Shown piece by piece: positions 9,087-16,984 of a DNA stretch of 64,000 nt. The position numbers were made by a program, and so were the translations under genes. Position 1 is the first letter of the stretch; each line of letters starts with the position of its first letter. Under the pieces are notes generated by a model that saw nothing but the letters and a program-made list of their open reading frames with translations, had not been told where the DNA came from and ran no database searches. Source of the DNA: Sphingobium cyanobacteriorum (GTDB lineage: Bacteria; Pseudomonadota; Alphaproteobacteria; Sphingomonadales; Sphingomonadaceae); NCBI RefSeq assembly GCF_030580935.1, contig NZ_JAUQOM010000004.1, positions 186,001-250,000 of the forward strand. The letters run 5' to 3'.

Positions 9087-9953
9087 CTAATAGGTTCCCG
9101 GCTCCAAAGCCTGGACGATATGCTGGGCAAGCAGATGCCCCGTGTCGGAGATGGAACGCCCTTCGATCAGGGCAATTTCGGTATCCGGCAATTTGGGCAG
9201 CCATTGGGTTGCGGCTATGGGCACGAGAAACGGAGGCACCATTTTCTTGGGCAGAACCGAAATGCCCAGACCCGCTCTGACGGCGGCCTGCGCGCCCGCA
9301 AGGCTGGTGGAGGTATAGGCGATCCGCCACGTCCTGCCGCCCGCATCCAGTGCGTCGGTGGCGCGCTTGCGATACACACAGGGATCGGGCGATACGACCA
9401 GCGGGATCACCTCATTCCCGTCGACCGCTTCCTGGTCGCGGGCCACCCAGACCAGTGGCTCGCGCCAGACGCGCACGCCCTGGGGCGCGGCGGCCGGCTC
9501 GCGCTTGACGAGGACGAGATCGAACCCACCGGCATGGAAACGGTCAAGCAGGTTGAGCGTCAGGTCGCATGTGACTTCCAGTTCGACCAGAGGATGCGCG
9601 TCGGTAAACAGGGCGAGGATGTCGGGAAGATGCGCGGTGGCGAAATCTTCGGGCACGCCCAGCCGCACGACGCCCCTGACCTCCGGCTCCGTCAGTTCCG
9701 CGATGATCTTGTCGTTCATGTGCAGGATTTTGCGGGCCGAACCAAGCAGCACTTGTCCCTCGATCGTCAACCGCACGGACCGGGCCGTCCGTTCGAACAG
9801 GGTTCGGCCGACCAGAGCCTCCAGACGCTTGATCTGCAAACTGACGGTCGACTGGGTCCGCCCCAGCCGCGCACCGGCTTCGGTGAAGCTGCCCAGATCG
9901 GCGATGGTGACGAAGGTGCGGAGAAGGTCGATGTCGAGGTTGCGCACAGTCAT
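9087..9953 (-). CDS. LysR family transcriptional regulator
   Basis: 288 residues, the usual LysR length. The N-terminal winged helix-turn-helix is textbook: LDIDLLRTFVTIADLGSFTE, then RTQSTVSLQIKRLEALVG and LFERTARSVRLTIEG. The remaining ~200 residues form the effector-binding domain, which in this family senses a small metabolite. The gene is divergent from the ABC-HlyD-TolC export operon at 10212, a common arrangement for a regulator and its target. A 15-bp palindrome (9985-9999) lies 32 bp upstream of its start and may be its own operator. The inducer cannot be predicted. Confidence 0.92.
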   Translation of the reverse strand: MTVRNLDIDLLRTFVTIADLGSFTEAGARLGRTQSTVSLQIKRLEALVGRTLFERTARSVRLTIEGQVLLGSARKILHMNDKIIAELTEPEVRGVVRLGVPEDFATAHLPDILALFTDAHPLVELEVTCDLTLNLLDRFHAGGFDLVLVKREPAAAPQGVRVWREPLVWVARDQEAVDGNEVIPLVVSPDPCVYRKRATDALDAGGRTWRIAYTSTSLAGAQAAVRAGLGISVLPKKMVPPFLVPIAATQWLPKLPDTEIALIEGRSISDTGHLLAQHIVQALEPGTY

Positions 9954-9984
9954 CGGAACGTCCCCTGCAAATCATTGAGAATGC

Positions 9985-9999
9985 CAATCCATAGGATTG
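9985..9999. promoter_or_regulatory. Palindrome CAATCC-ATA-GGATTG in the LysR / ABC intergenic region
   Basis: A perfect 6-3-6 inverted repeat 32 bp before the LysR start codon, in the divergent region shared with the export operon. LysR-type sites are typically interrupted dyads of about this size. I infer that it is the regulator's own site; this is not shown by sequence alone. Confidence 0.45.
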
Positions 10000-10211
10000 T
10001 CATAACTCATTTTGCAAATGGACGAAGATGCAGGAAGGGCGGCCTGTGATCGACATGACCCCGAACGAAGCAAAGTGAAACGAACCGCTGCCGCCGGTTG
10101 CAGCGATCATTCCGTTATCGCTATGATTGGTAATCATCTCTTCGTACAGCGACACGCGCGATGGCCGCAAGATATGGCCTGCGCATCGCCGTGAACCAGC
10201 ACAGGACCGCA

Positions 10212-11930
10212 ATGATGGCTGCCCAAGGGCATGAACGGGTTGATTGGAGAATGTTTGCGGGCTGGGCGCGGGCGGCGCTTGGCTCCGATCGTCCGTTTCT
10301 GACGATGGCGCTGATCTATGGCGCGGCGATCGGCTTCCTGTCGCTGGCGACGCCGATTTCGGTGCAGATGCTGATCAATTCGGTCGCCAACACCGCCTTG
10401 CCCGCGCCGCTGTTCACGCTGGCGGGGGTGCTGCTCGCCCTGCTGCTCCTGTGGGCGTTTCTGGGCGCGATGCGCATCTATGTCATGGAGATGTTCCGGC
10501 GGCGTGTGTTCGCGCGGATCGTGGCGGAAATCACGTTGCAGGCGGTCCATGCGCAGAACCCCTTCTTTCAGGATGACCGGCGCGGCGACCTGTTCAACCG
10601 CTTCTTCGAAGTGATGAACATACAAAAAGCGATCCCTTCCCTGCTGGTCGGGGGATTTTCGATTTTCTTCCAGGCGATGGTCGGCTTCATCGTCACCGCC
10701 TTCTATCATCCGGTGTTCCTGGGCTTCAACCTGCTCTTCATCTTCACGGTCTGGCTGATCTGGAAGCTGTGGGCGCGGCGCGCGATGGAGAGCGGCATTG
10801 CGCTCAGCCACCGCAAATATGAAGCGGCGCACTGGCTGGAAAGCGTCGGCGCGTCGAACGGTTTCTACAAGTCCAGCCGCCATCTGGACTATGCCATGGA
10901 CATGTCGGAAAACCGGACCGCCGCCTATGTGGCGGCTCACCAGGCCCATTTCCGCGCGACCTTCCCGCAGGCGGTCGCCCTGCTGCTGCTCTATGCCATC
11001 GCCAGCGCGGCATTGCTGGCGCTGGGCGGCTGGCTCGTCATCCAGGGGCAGTTGTCGATCGGCCAACTGGTCGCTGCCGAACTGATCCTGTCCAGCATAT
11101 TCTATGGCGCGGCGCAGCTTGGCCCCTATCTCGACACATTTTACGATCTGGTCGCCGCCGTCGAGGAACTGTCGCTGTTCCGCGCGATCCCGCTGGAGGA
11201 CATGCCGGTCGAGCCCCAGGACAGCGCAAGGCCGCGTGACGGGGCGCTGGCGCTGCGACAGGTGCGGATCGCGGCCGATGGCGACGAGGCAGCGTTCGAT
11301 CTGGTCGTGCCGGCGGGCACCCATGTCGTGGCCGCGGCCGACCCTGGCGTCGATCGGCTGCTGGCCCGCCTGCTCAAACGCCATTATCGCCCGGATGCCG
11401 GGATCGTCAGCCTGGGCGGCGCGGACATCAGCGCGCTCAACATCTACCAGCTTCGCAGCGATGTCATCGTCCTCGATCGCCCGACCATCGTGGAAAGCAG
11501 CATTCGCGACTATCTGCGCCTGGCCGATCCGACCGCCAGTTCCGCGCAGGTGCTCGACGCGCTGGAATCGGTGGGCCTGGGCGAGCGGATCGCCCGGTTG
11601 CCGCAGGGGCTGGACAGCCTGCTTTCCTCGACCGGCTGGCCGCTGTCGGTGGCCGACACGATGCGGCTGAAGCTGGCCGGGGCCATTCTGGCGCGGCCCC
11701 GGCTGCTTATCCTGTCCAACCTGTTCGACATGCTGCCGTCGCAGGAACTGCGCGCGGCCTTGCGTCCGCTCGACGGCGGGGAAGGAAGCACGATCATTGT
11801 CTTTACGGTTCGGCCCGACGCGCTTGGCTTTGACCATATGCTCTGGCTGGGCCGGACGCGCCAGGTGCTGACGCAGGACCCCATCGCCTTTGCAGTAGCC
11901 CGTGGAGGCGACGATGCCGTTTCGCGCTGA
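10212..11930 (+). CDS. ABC exporter-type protein with a degenerate, probably inactive ATPase domain
   Basis: 572 residues from ATG 10212 (AGGA upstream). The first ~320 residues form a six-helix type 1 ABC exporter membrane domain. The C-terminal ~220 residues align along their length with an ABC ATPase, including LPQGLDSLL and the LKLAGAILARPRLLIL stretch, yet all catalytic motifs are gone. The Walker A region (373-382) reads AADPGVDRLL with no GKS/T. The Q-loop glutamine is replaced in IVLDRP. The signature LSGGQ became LSVAD (478-482). Walker B Asp-Glu became Ser502-Asn503, and the switch His became Thr/Val (532-533). It heads an operon with an HlyD adaptor and a TolC-type protein. Homologues elsewhere secrete proteins or polysaccharide across both membranes. 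How this one could be powered is unclear. Confidence 0.85.
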   Translation: MMAAQGHERVDWRMFAGWARAALGSDRPFLTMALIYGAAIGFLSLATPISVQMLINSVANTALPAPLFTLAGVLLALLLLWAFLGAMRIYVMEMFRRRVFARIVAEITLQAVHAQNPFFQDDRRGDLFNRFFEVMNIQKAIPSLLVGGFSIFFQAMVGFIVTAFYHPVFLGFNLLFIFTVWLIWKLWARRAMESGIALSHRKYEAAHWLESVGASNGFYKSSRHLDYAMDMSENRTAAYVAAHQAHFRATFPQAVALLLLYAIASAALLALGGWLVIQGQLSIGQLVAAELILSSIFYGAAQLGPYLDTFYDLVAAVEELSLFRAIPLEDMPVEPQDSARPRDGALALRQVRIAADGDEAAFDLVVPAGTHVVAAADPGVDRLLARLLKRHYRPDAGIVSLGGADISALNIYQLRSDVIVLDRPTIVESSIRDYLRLADPTASSAQVLDALESVGLGERIARLPQGLDSLLSSTGWPLSVADTMRLKLAGAILARPRLLILSNLFDMLPSQELRAALRPLDGGEGSTIIVFTVRPDALGFDHMLWLGRTRQVLTQDPIAFAVARGGDDAVSR

Positions 11931-13026
11931 TCACATCACCCATTTCAAGACATTGGCAAGCCTGCGCCCGCCGCGCCCGGCACGCATGTTCGGCTGGATG
12001 TTGCTCGCCGCCATGGCGGCATCCATCGCCTTCCTGCTGTTCGTCCCCTGGGTGCAGACCTCCACCGGCATGGGGCAGGTCATTGCCCTCGATCCGCGCG
12101 ACCGGGTGCAGAACATCACCGCGCTCGTCCCCGGCCGGGTCGAACAATGGTATGTGACCGACGGCGAAATGGTGAAGAAGGGCGATCCCATCGCGCGCAT
12201 CGCCGACAACGACCCCGACCTGCTCAGCCGCCTGCGCGCCGAACGGGCACAGGCCGATGCCGAAATCGCCGCCACGCAGCAGGCCATGGCCGTGGCCCAG
12301 CGCGACGTTGGCCGGATGCAGCAACTCTATGCCGAAGGGCTGTCGCCGCGCCGCGACCTGGAATTGGCGCAGATCAAGGTCGCCGATTACGGGGCCAAGG
12401 TGGCCAAGAGCCTGGCCGACCGGAACCGGCTCGACATCAACATCAATCGCCAGTCGGTCCAGATCGTGCGCGCGCCGCGCACGGGCCGCGTCCTGCGCAT
12501 CCTGGGCGGGGACAATGCGACGATGGTGAAGGAGGGCGACATCATCGCCACCTTCGCCCCGGAACAGGCGGTGCGGGTGGTGGAACTATATGTCGACGGG
12601 CGCGACGTGCCGCTCATCTATCCGGGCCGCCCGGTCCGGCTGGAATTTGAAGGCTGGCCCGCCATCCAGTTCAGCGGCTGGCCATCGGTGGCGGTCGGCA
12701 TGTTCGACGGCCAGGTCCGCGCCATCGACCTGTCCGCCTCGCCCAACGGCCTGTTCCGCGTGCTGGTGGAGCAGAAGGCGGGCGCGCGTCCCTGGCCCCA
12801 GGAGCCGTTCGTGCGACTGGGCGCCAAGGTGCGCGGCTGGGTGATGATGGACACGGTATCGACCGGCTATGAACTCTGGCGGCTGCTCAACGACTTCCCG
12901 CTGCAATATCCCGCAGGTGCGCTCGACCAGCAGACCGGCCAGAGCATGTCGACGCGCGCGCCGACGGGCGCATCCTACGGCCAGGCTGCCGGTGGCGGCG
13001 GCAAGGATGGCGGCAATGGCAAATAG
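11914..13026 (+). CDS. HlyD family periplasmic adaptor (membrane fusion protein)
   Basis: 370 residues from ATG 11914, chosen over the in-frame GTG at 11902 because GGAGG lies 5-9 bases before it; it overlaps the ABC gene by 17 bp. One N-terminal membrane helix (about residues 27-47) precedes a beta-barrel / lipoyl / alpha-hairpin arrangement. The lipoyl halves are visible as GRVEQWYVTDGEMVKKGDPI and APRTGRVLRILGGDNATMVK, flanking a ~90-residue Gln/Ala-rich coiled hairpin. It should bridge the inner-membrane ABC protein and the outer-membrane channel encoded next. The C-terminus is Gly- and Ala-rich and carries a conserved-looking W-Y-E-L-W-R-L region. Membership is clear, substrate unknown. 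Confidence 0.92.
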   Translation: MPFRADHITHFKTLASLRPPRPARMFGWMLLAAMAASIAFLLFVPWVQTSTGMGQVIALDPRDRVQNITALVPGRVEQWYVTDGEMVKKGDPIARIADNDPDLLSRLRAERAQADAEIAATQQAMAVAQRDVGRMQQLYAEGLSPRRDLELAQIKVADYGAKVAKSLADRNRLDININRQSVQIVRAPRTGRVLRILGGDNATMVKEGDIIATFAPEQAVRVVELYVDGRDVPLIYPGRPVRLEFEGWPAIQFSGWPSVAVGMFDGQVRAIDLSASPNGLFRVLVEQKAGARPWPQEPFVRLGAKVRGWVMMDTVSTGYELWRLLNDFPLQYPAGALDQQTGQSMSTRAPTGASYGQAAGGGGKDGGNGK

Positions 13027-14452
13027 GATCGGGTGCATCCTGCTGGCGCTCGCCGCAGGGATGGCCGCTCCGCCGCTCGCCGCGCAGGATGTTGCGCCGC
13101 TGCCGCAGGTCGCGTCGGTCGATGCGCCAACCCTGACCATCGACGCGCTGCTGGCCAATTCCGCACGGCAATCGCCCCAGATTCTGGAGGCATTGGCCAG
13201 GACGCGCGCCGCCGATGCGAAGCGGCTGACGGCCGAAGGCGCGTTCGACACCGTCTTTTCGGCCGAAGGCGGATCGCGGCTGATCGGCTATTATGGCGGG
13301 ACATATGCCGACGCGAAGGTCGCGCGCCCGATCGAGGATTGGGGCGGGCAGCTCTATGGCGGCTATCGCGTCTCGAACGGGCGCTTCCCCGTCTATGAGG
13401 ACAAGAATTACACCAACACATTGGGCGAAATCCGCGCCGGCGCGGTCTTTTCCCTGTTGCGGGACCGGATGATCGACGAGCGGCGTTTTGGCCGGGTCAG
13501 CGCGCAGGCGGATCAGGCGATGGCCGATGCGGAGCGGCAGATGGTCGCCATCGGCGTGCAGCGCAAGGCGCTCGACGCCTATCTCTCCTGGATCGCGGCG
13601 GGGCAGCGCCTGGCGATCTACCAGCAACTCCTGTCGCTGGCGCAGGAGCGGCAGCGCGGCCTGCGCCGCACGTTCGAGGCAGGGCTGCGGCCCCGCATCA
13701 TCCTGACCGAAAATGAGCAGCAGTTGCTGCGTCGCGAGGCGATGGTGGTGCAATCGCAACAGGCGCTTGCCGCCGCCGCCAACAGCCTGTCGCTCTACTG
13801 GCGCGATGCAGAGGGGCGGCCGACCATCCCGCGCCCCGAACAACTGCCGCGGTCCCTGCCCGAACCTGTCACGACAACACGCCCGGACGCGGTGCAGCGG
13901 CCCGACCTGATGGTCGCGCAATTGCGGCAGCGGCTGGTGCAGGACCGGCTGGCGCTGGACCGCAACGCGCTGCTCCCGCGCCTCGACCTTCAGATGGAGG
14001 TGGCGCGCGACATGGGGGATATCGGGCCGGGCGGCATCTCGCGCAGCGGCAATGATGTGCGGCTCGGTGTCAAATTCTCCGTCCCGCTGGAGCAGCGCAC
14101 GGCGCGCGGCAAGCTGATGCAAACGCAGGCGGAACTGGATGCCAACCGCACCCGTGCCCAGTGGCTGGACGAGCAGATCCGCGCCGAAATAGAGGGCATC
14201 GCCATCACGCTGGACGCGACCGCGCGCCTTATCAGCCTGTCCGAACAGGAAAAACAGCGCGCCGACGACATGGCCGTGGCGGAACGCCGCCGCTTCGACA
14301 TGGGCGCAAGCGACCTGTTCCTGGTCAACACGCGGGAGGACAGTGCCGCCAATGTCGCCTTGTCGTTGCTGGACATGCGGCTGCGGCGCATCATCGCCGG
14401 GGCAGATCTCGCCGCGGCATCCGGGGATGCGGAAAAACTGGGGCTTCAGTAA
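13016..14452 (+). CDS. TolC-like outer membrane efflux protein
   Basis: 478 residues from ATG 13016, which overlaps the end of the adaptor gene by 11 bp and has AAGGA upstream; an ATG at 13007 is an alternative. A signal peptide (residues 1-22, ending PPLAAQ) leads into the OEP fold: two copies of long amphipathic coiled-coil helices with short beta segments. Typical phrases include LSWIAAGQRLAIYQQLL in the first half and RRRFDMGASDLFLVNTRED in the second. It would form the trimeric channel across periplasm and outer membrane for the ABC-HlyD pair. Codon use matches its neighbours. Confidence 0.92.
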   Translation: MANRIGCILLALAAGMAAPPLAAQDVAPLPQVASVDAPTLTIDALLANSARQSPQILEALARTRAADAKRLTAEGAFDTVFSAEGGSRLIGYYGGTYADAKVARPIEDWGGQLYGGYRVSNGRFPVYEDKNYTNTLGEIRAGAVFSLLRDRMIDERRFGRVSAQADQAMADAERQMVAIGVQRKALDAYLSWIAAGQRLAIYQQLLSLAQERQRGLRRTFEAGLRPRIILTENEQQLLRREAMVVQSQQALAAAANSLSLYWRDAEGRPTIPRPEQLPRSLPEPVTTTRPDAVQRPDLMVAQLRQRLVQDRLALDRNALLPRLDLQMEVARDMGDIGPGGISRSGNDVRLGVKFSVPLEQRTARGKLMQTQAELDANRTRAQWLDEQIRAEIEGIAITLDATARLISLSEQEKQRADDMAVAERRRFDMGASDLFLVNTREDSAANVALSLLDMRLRRIIAGADLAAASGDAEKLGLQ

Positions 14453-14575
14453 GGCGTCGTGCGGTAAAGTGGCGGCGTGACGCTGAACCTCCGCGCGCCC
14501 ACATGGACCTGCGGGGCGTGATCATCGCAGGCTGGCCTAACGGCACATTAACCTTGCTACGCTAAGGCGGCGGGT

Positions 14576-15448
14576 ATGAGCTTCACCCGATTCACCCTGA
14601 TCGCCGCGCTGGCGTTCACCAGTTTCGCCCCGGAAATCGGCGAGGCGCGACCGCTCCGCAATGGCGGCAAATTGCTGCTGACCAATGGCATATCCTCGCT
14701 GGAAGGCGCCAGCGGCGGTGGCATGACACCCTGGGCGGTCATCGCAGGGAATGAAACCAGTGACGGCATTGGCCTGTCGGTCCATGGCACCATGGTCGAG
14801 GTCAAGGATTATGATTATCAAAGCGCCGGCGCCGCAATCGGCTGGCGCGACCGGATCGAGATCAGCTACGCGCATCAGGATTTCAACACCAACGAGATCG
14901 GGGTGGCACTGGGCCTGGGCAAGGATTATGCTTTTTCCCAGGATATCATCGGCGCAAAGCTGAAAGTCGCGGGCGATCTGGTCTATGACAGGCTGCCCGC
15001 CATTGCCGTGGGCGCCCAGTACAAGAAGAACAATAACGCAACCATCGTCCGCGCGATCGGTGCGCAGGATGATGAGGGGGTCGATTATTATGCATCGATC
15101 AGCCGCCTTTTCCTGTCCCGTTCCATCCTGCTGTCCGGCACGGCGCGGCTGACCAAGGCAAACCAGCTTGGCATATTGGGCTTTGGCGGCGACAGACATG
15201 ACAGTTACAGTGTGCAGTTCGAAGGATCTGCGGCATGGCAATTGTCACGGCGGCTGGCGATCGGCGGAGAATATCGGGCCAAGCCGGACAATCTGGCCAT
15301 AGCGCGGGAAGATGACTGGTTCGACGCTTTCGCGGCCTATGCCGTCAACCGCCACCTGACGGCGTCCATCGCCTATGTCGATCTCGGCTCCATCGCGACG
15401 GTGAAAAAGCAGCGCGGTGTGTTTTTCCAGCTCCAGGCCGCCTTCTGA
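14576..15448 (+). CDS. DUF3034 family outer-membrane barrel-like protein
   Basis: 290 residues with a signal peptide (about 1-24). The mature N-terminus reads GGKLLLTNGISSLEGASGGG followed by MTPWAVIAG, the hallmark of DUF3034 proteins. The rest alternates polar and hydrophobic residues in short strands and ends in a terminal Phe (LQAAF), as expected of an outer-membrane beta-barrel. Function is unknown; in other proteobacteria I recall members next to cupredoxin-like proteins and GGDEF-EAL proteins, which fits the cupredoxin/GGDEF-EAL pair at 5774-8718. It lies 20 bp before the truncated-hemoglobin gene and is probably co-transcribed with it. Confidence 0.8.
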   Translation: MSFTRFTLIAALAFTSFAPEIGEARPLRNGGKLLLTNGISSLEGASGGGMTPWAVIAGNETSDGIGLSVHGTMVEVKDYDYQSAGAAIGWRDRIEISYAHQDFNTNEIGVALGLGKDYAFSQDIIGAKLKVAGDLVYDRLPAIAVGAQYKKNNNATIVRAIGAQDDEGVDYYASISRLFLSRSILLSGTARLTKANQLGILGFGGDRHDSYSVQFEGSAAWQLSRRLAIGGEYRAKPDNLAIAREDDWFDAFAAYAVNRHLTASIAYVDLGSIATVKKQRGVFFQLQAAF

Positions 15449-15467
15449 TTTCCGGGGAAAAGCTTCC

Positions 15468-15953
15468 ATGTCCTTCCTGTTCTCGCTCCTCCTGCTCCAG
15501 GGCGCGCCGGTCGCAGCCCCGCATGCCATGCCCGGCGAAGAGACTGTAGCGCCCTATGCGGTCGATGATCGCAACGCCGGCGCAGCCCCCTTTGTCGGCG
15601 ACGGGATGGCGAAAGCCTTCCACGGACAGGATGGCATCCGCCGCATCGTGGACAATATGGTCGAGTTCAGCTTCGCCGATGCCGTGATCGGCGAAATCTT
15701 CGCCAATCAGGACAAGGTCCGGCTGAAGCGGACGCTCTTCGAACAGTTCTGCTATATATTGAACGCCGGCTGCACCTACACCGGCCGCGACATGGCGAGT
15801 GCGCATAAGGATATGGGCATACAGAAAGCCGATATGAACCGGCTGGTCGAGGTGCTGCAACGCGCCATGACCGCCGAAGGCGTCGATTTCCAGGCCCAGA
15901 ACCGCTTCCTGTCGAAACTGGCGCCGATGCGGCGGGCGGTGCTACAGAAATGA
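15468..15953 (+). CDS. Group 1 truncated hemoglobin with an N-terminal signal sequence
   Basis: 161 residues from ATG 15468 (GGGGAAAAG upstream). The globin region starts near residue 42 (FVGDGMAKAFHG) and contains FEQFCYILNAGCTYTGRDMA followed by SAHKDMGI, where the His is the proximal heme ligand. This is the group 1 truncated hemoglobin pattern. Residues 1-20 (SFLFSLLLLQGAPVAAPHA) look like a signal peptide, so the protein is probably periplasmic, which is unusual for the family. Group 1 members bind O2 and often detoxify NO. Co-transcription with DUF3034 and proximity to the cupredoxin and c-di-GMP enzyme suggest a periplasmic gas or redox sensing role. Confidence 0.87.
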   Translation: MSFLFSLLLLQGAPVAAPHAMPGEETVAPYAVDDRNAGAAPFVGDGMAKAFHGQDGIRRIVDNMVEFSFADAVIGEIFANQDKVRLKRTLFEQFCYILNAGCTYTGRDMASAHKDMGIQKADMNRLVEVLQRAMTAEGVDFQAQNRFLSKLAPMRRAVLQK

Positions 15954-16240
15954 TACGGATCTGCGCTGGTCACGGCCGATGGGCGACCGGCGCGGACGCC
16001 CCCCAGAGCGGTGGCGCCTGCCCTGGCGCGCCGGCGACCGTGAGCGCGCGCCCTTCCTTGCATCCATGAGCGCGAGGGGATGGACAGGAAATGCAGCGCC
16101 GCGTCATGAAGGCCGGGCGTGTCGAGCGATGATGCCGCTCCCGGCATCAGGCAAAGCCCGGATGCCCCTGACCGATCGAGCGACGCGCCATGCCCATCCT
16201 ATCGCAAATCGACGCGCATCCCCCTTCTGCATCCGGGACA

Positions 16241-16984
16241 TTATCGCATCAATATCGTGCCACCGTTGACCGATATCGTTTGTCCGGTGATCCAACGACC
16301 ACCTTCCCCCAGCAGCCATTCAACGGCTGAAACAATGTCGACGCTGCGGCCGACATCGCGCAGCAGGGTTTGCCCAGCAGCCCCGTCAACCATCTGGCTG
16401 GCGTCGCCATACCCCCCGGCATCGAAAAACTCCGTGTCGGCCACGAAGCCGGGCGCGATGGTGTTGACCGTTATCTGGCGCGGTGCGGTGCGGCGCGCCA
16501 GATCGCGCCCATAGCCATGCAGCGCGGCCTTCGCAGTCGCATAAGGACCACCCTGGCCATCGAGGCCCGCGGTGGAACCTATCAGGATGATTCGCCCCCC
16601 ATTTTCGACCCGGTCCATCGCCGCCTCGATCAGGAGAATGGCGGTCAGCAGGTTCTTGCGCAGGGCATCCAGCCAGGCCGCCTCGGCCGCCGCCGCATTG
16701 CTGCCACCGGCCTTGAAATCGCCTTGTCCGCCCGCTGCGGCGATAATGCCGCAAAGCGGCTGCGCACCGATCCGGGCCAGCACCGCCTCGACCCCTTCTA
16801 CCTGGCCAAGATCGCCGCTTGCTACCAGCGCCAGCGCGGGATCGGGTGCCAGTGCCCTCGTTTCCTCAAGGGCTTCCGGCCTGCGCCCGACCAGGATGAC
16901 GTTGCGCCCCTTGTGCAGCAGCGACAGCGCAACGGCCCGCCCCATGCCGCTTCCTGCGCCGGTGACAACGACCGCGCCCTTCAT
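16241..16984 (-). CDS. Short-chain dehydrogenase/reductase
   Basis: 247 residues starting at ATG 16984, where ATGA overlaps the stop of the DUF1254 gene by 4 bp. Classical SDR features are present: NAD(P) loop TGAGSGMG near the N-terminus, IIAAAGG in the place of NNAG, catalytic Ser in ILIGSTAG, and the YATAK pair. It is the last gene of the minus-strand P450/sulfotransferase operon. SDRs of this type oxidise secondary alcohols or reduce ketones, so it probably handles a hydroxyl introduced by the P450 or present in the substrate. Cofactor preference is not evident. Confidence 0.9.
   Translation of the reverse strand: MKGAVVVTGAGSGMGRAVALSLLHKGRNVILVGRRPEALEETRALAPDPALALVASGDLGQVEGVEAVLARIGAQPLCGIIAAAGGQGDFKAGGSNAAAAEAAWLDALRKNLLTAILLIEAAMDRVENGGRIILIGSTAGLDGQGGPYATAKAALHGYGRDLARRTAPRQITVNTIAPGFVADTEFFDAGGYGDASQMVDGAAGQTLLRDVGRSVDIVSAVEWLLGEGGRWITGQTISVNGGTILMR

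Noticed and set aside
10212..11930. The ABC gene as a pseudogene
   Set aside because: The frame is intact over 572 codons, membrane helices are well formed, and it is translationally coupled to intact partners; only the ATPase motifs are replaced.
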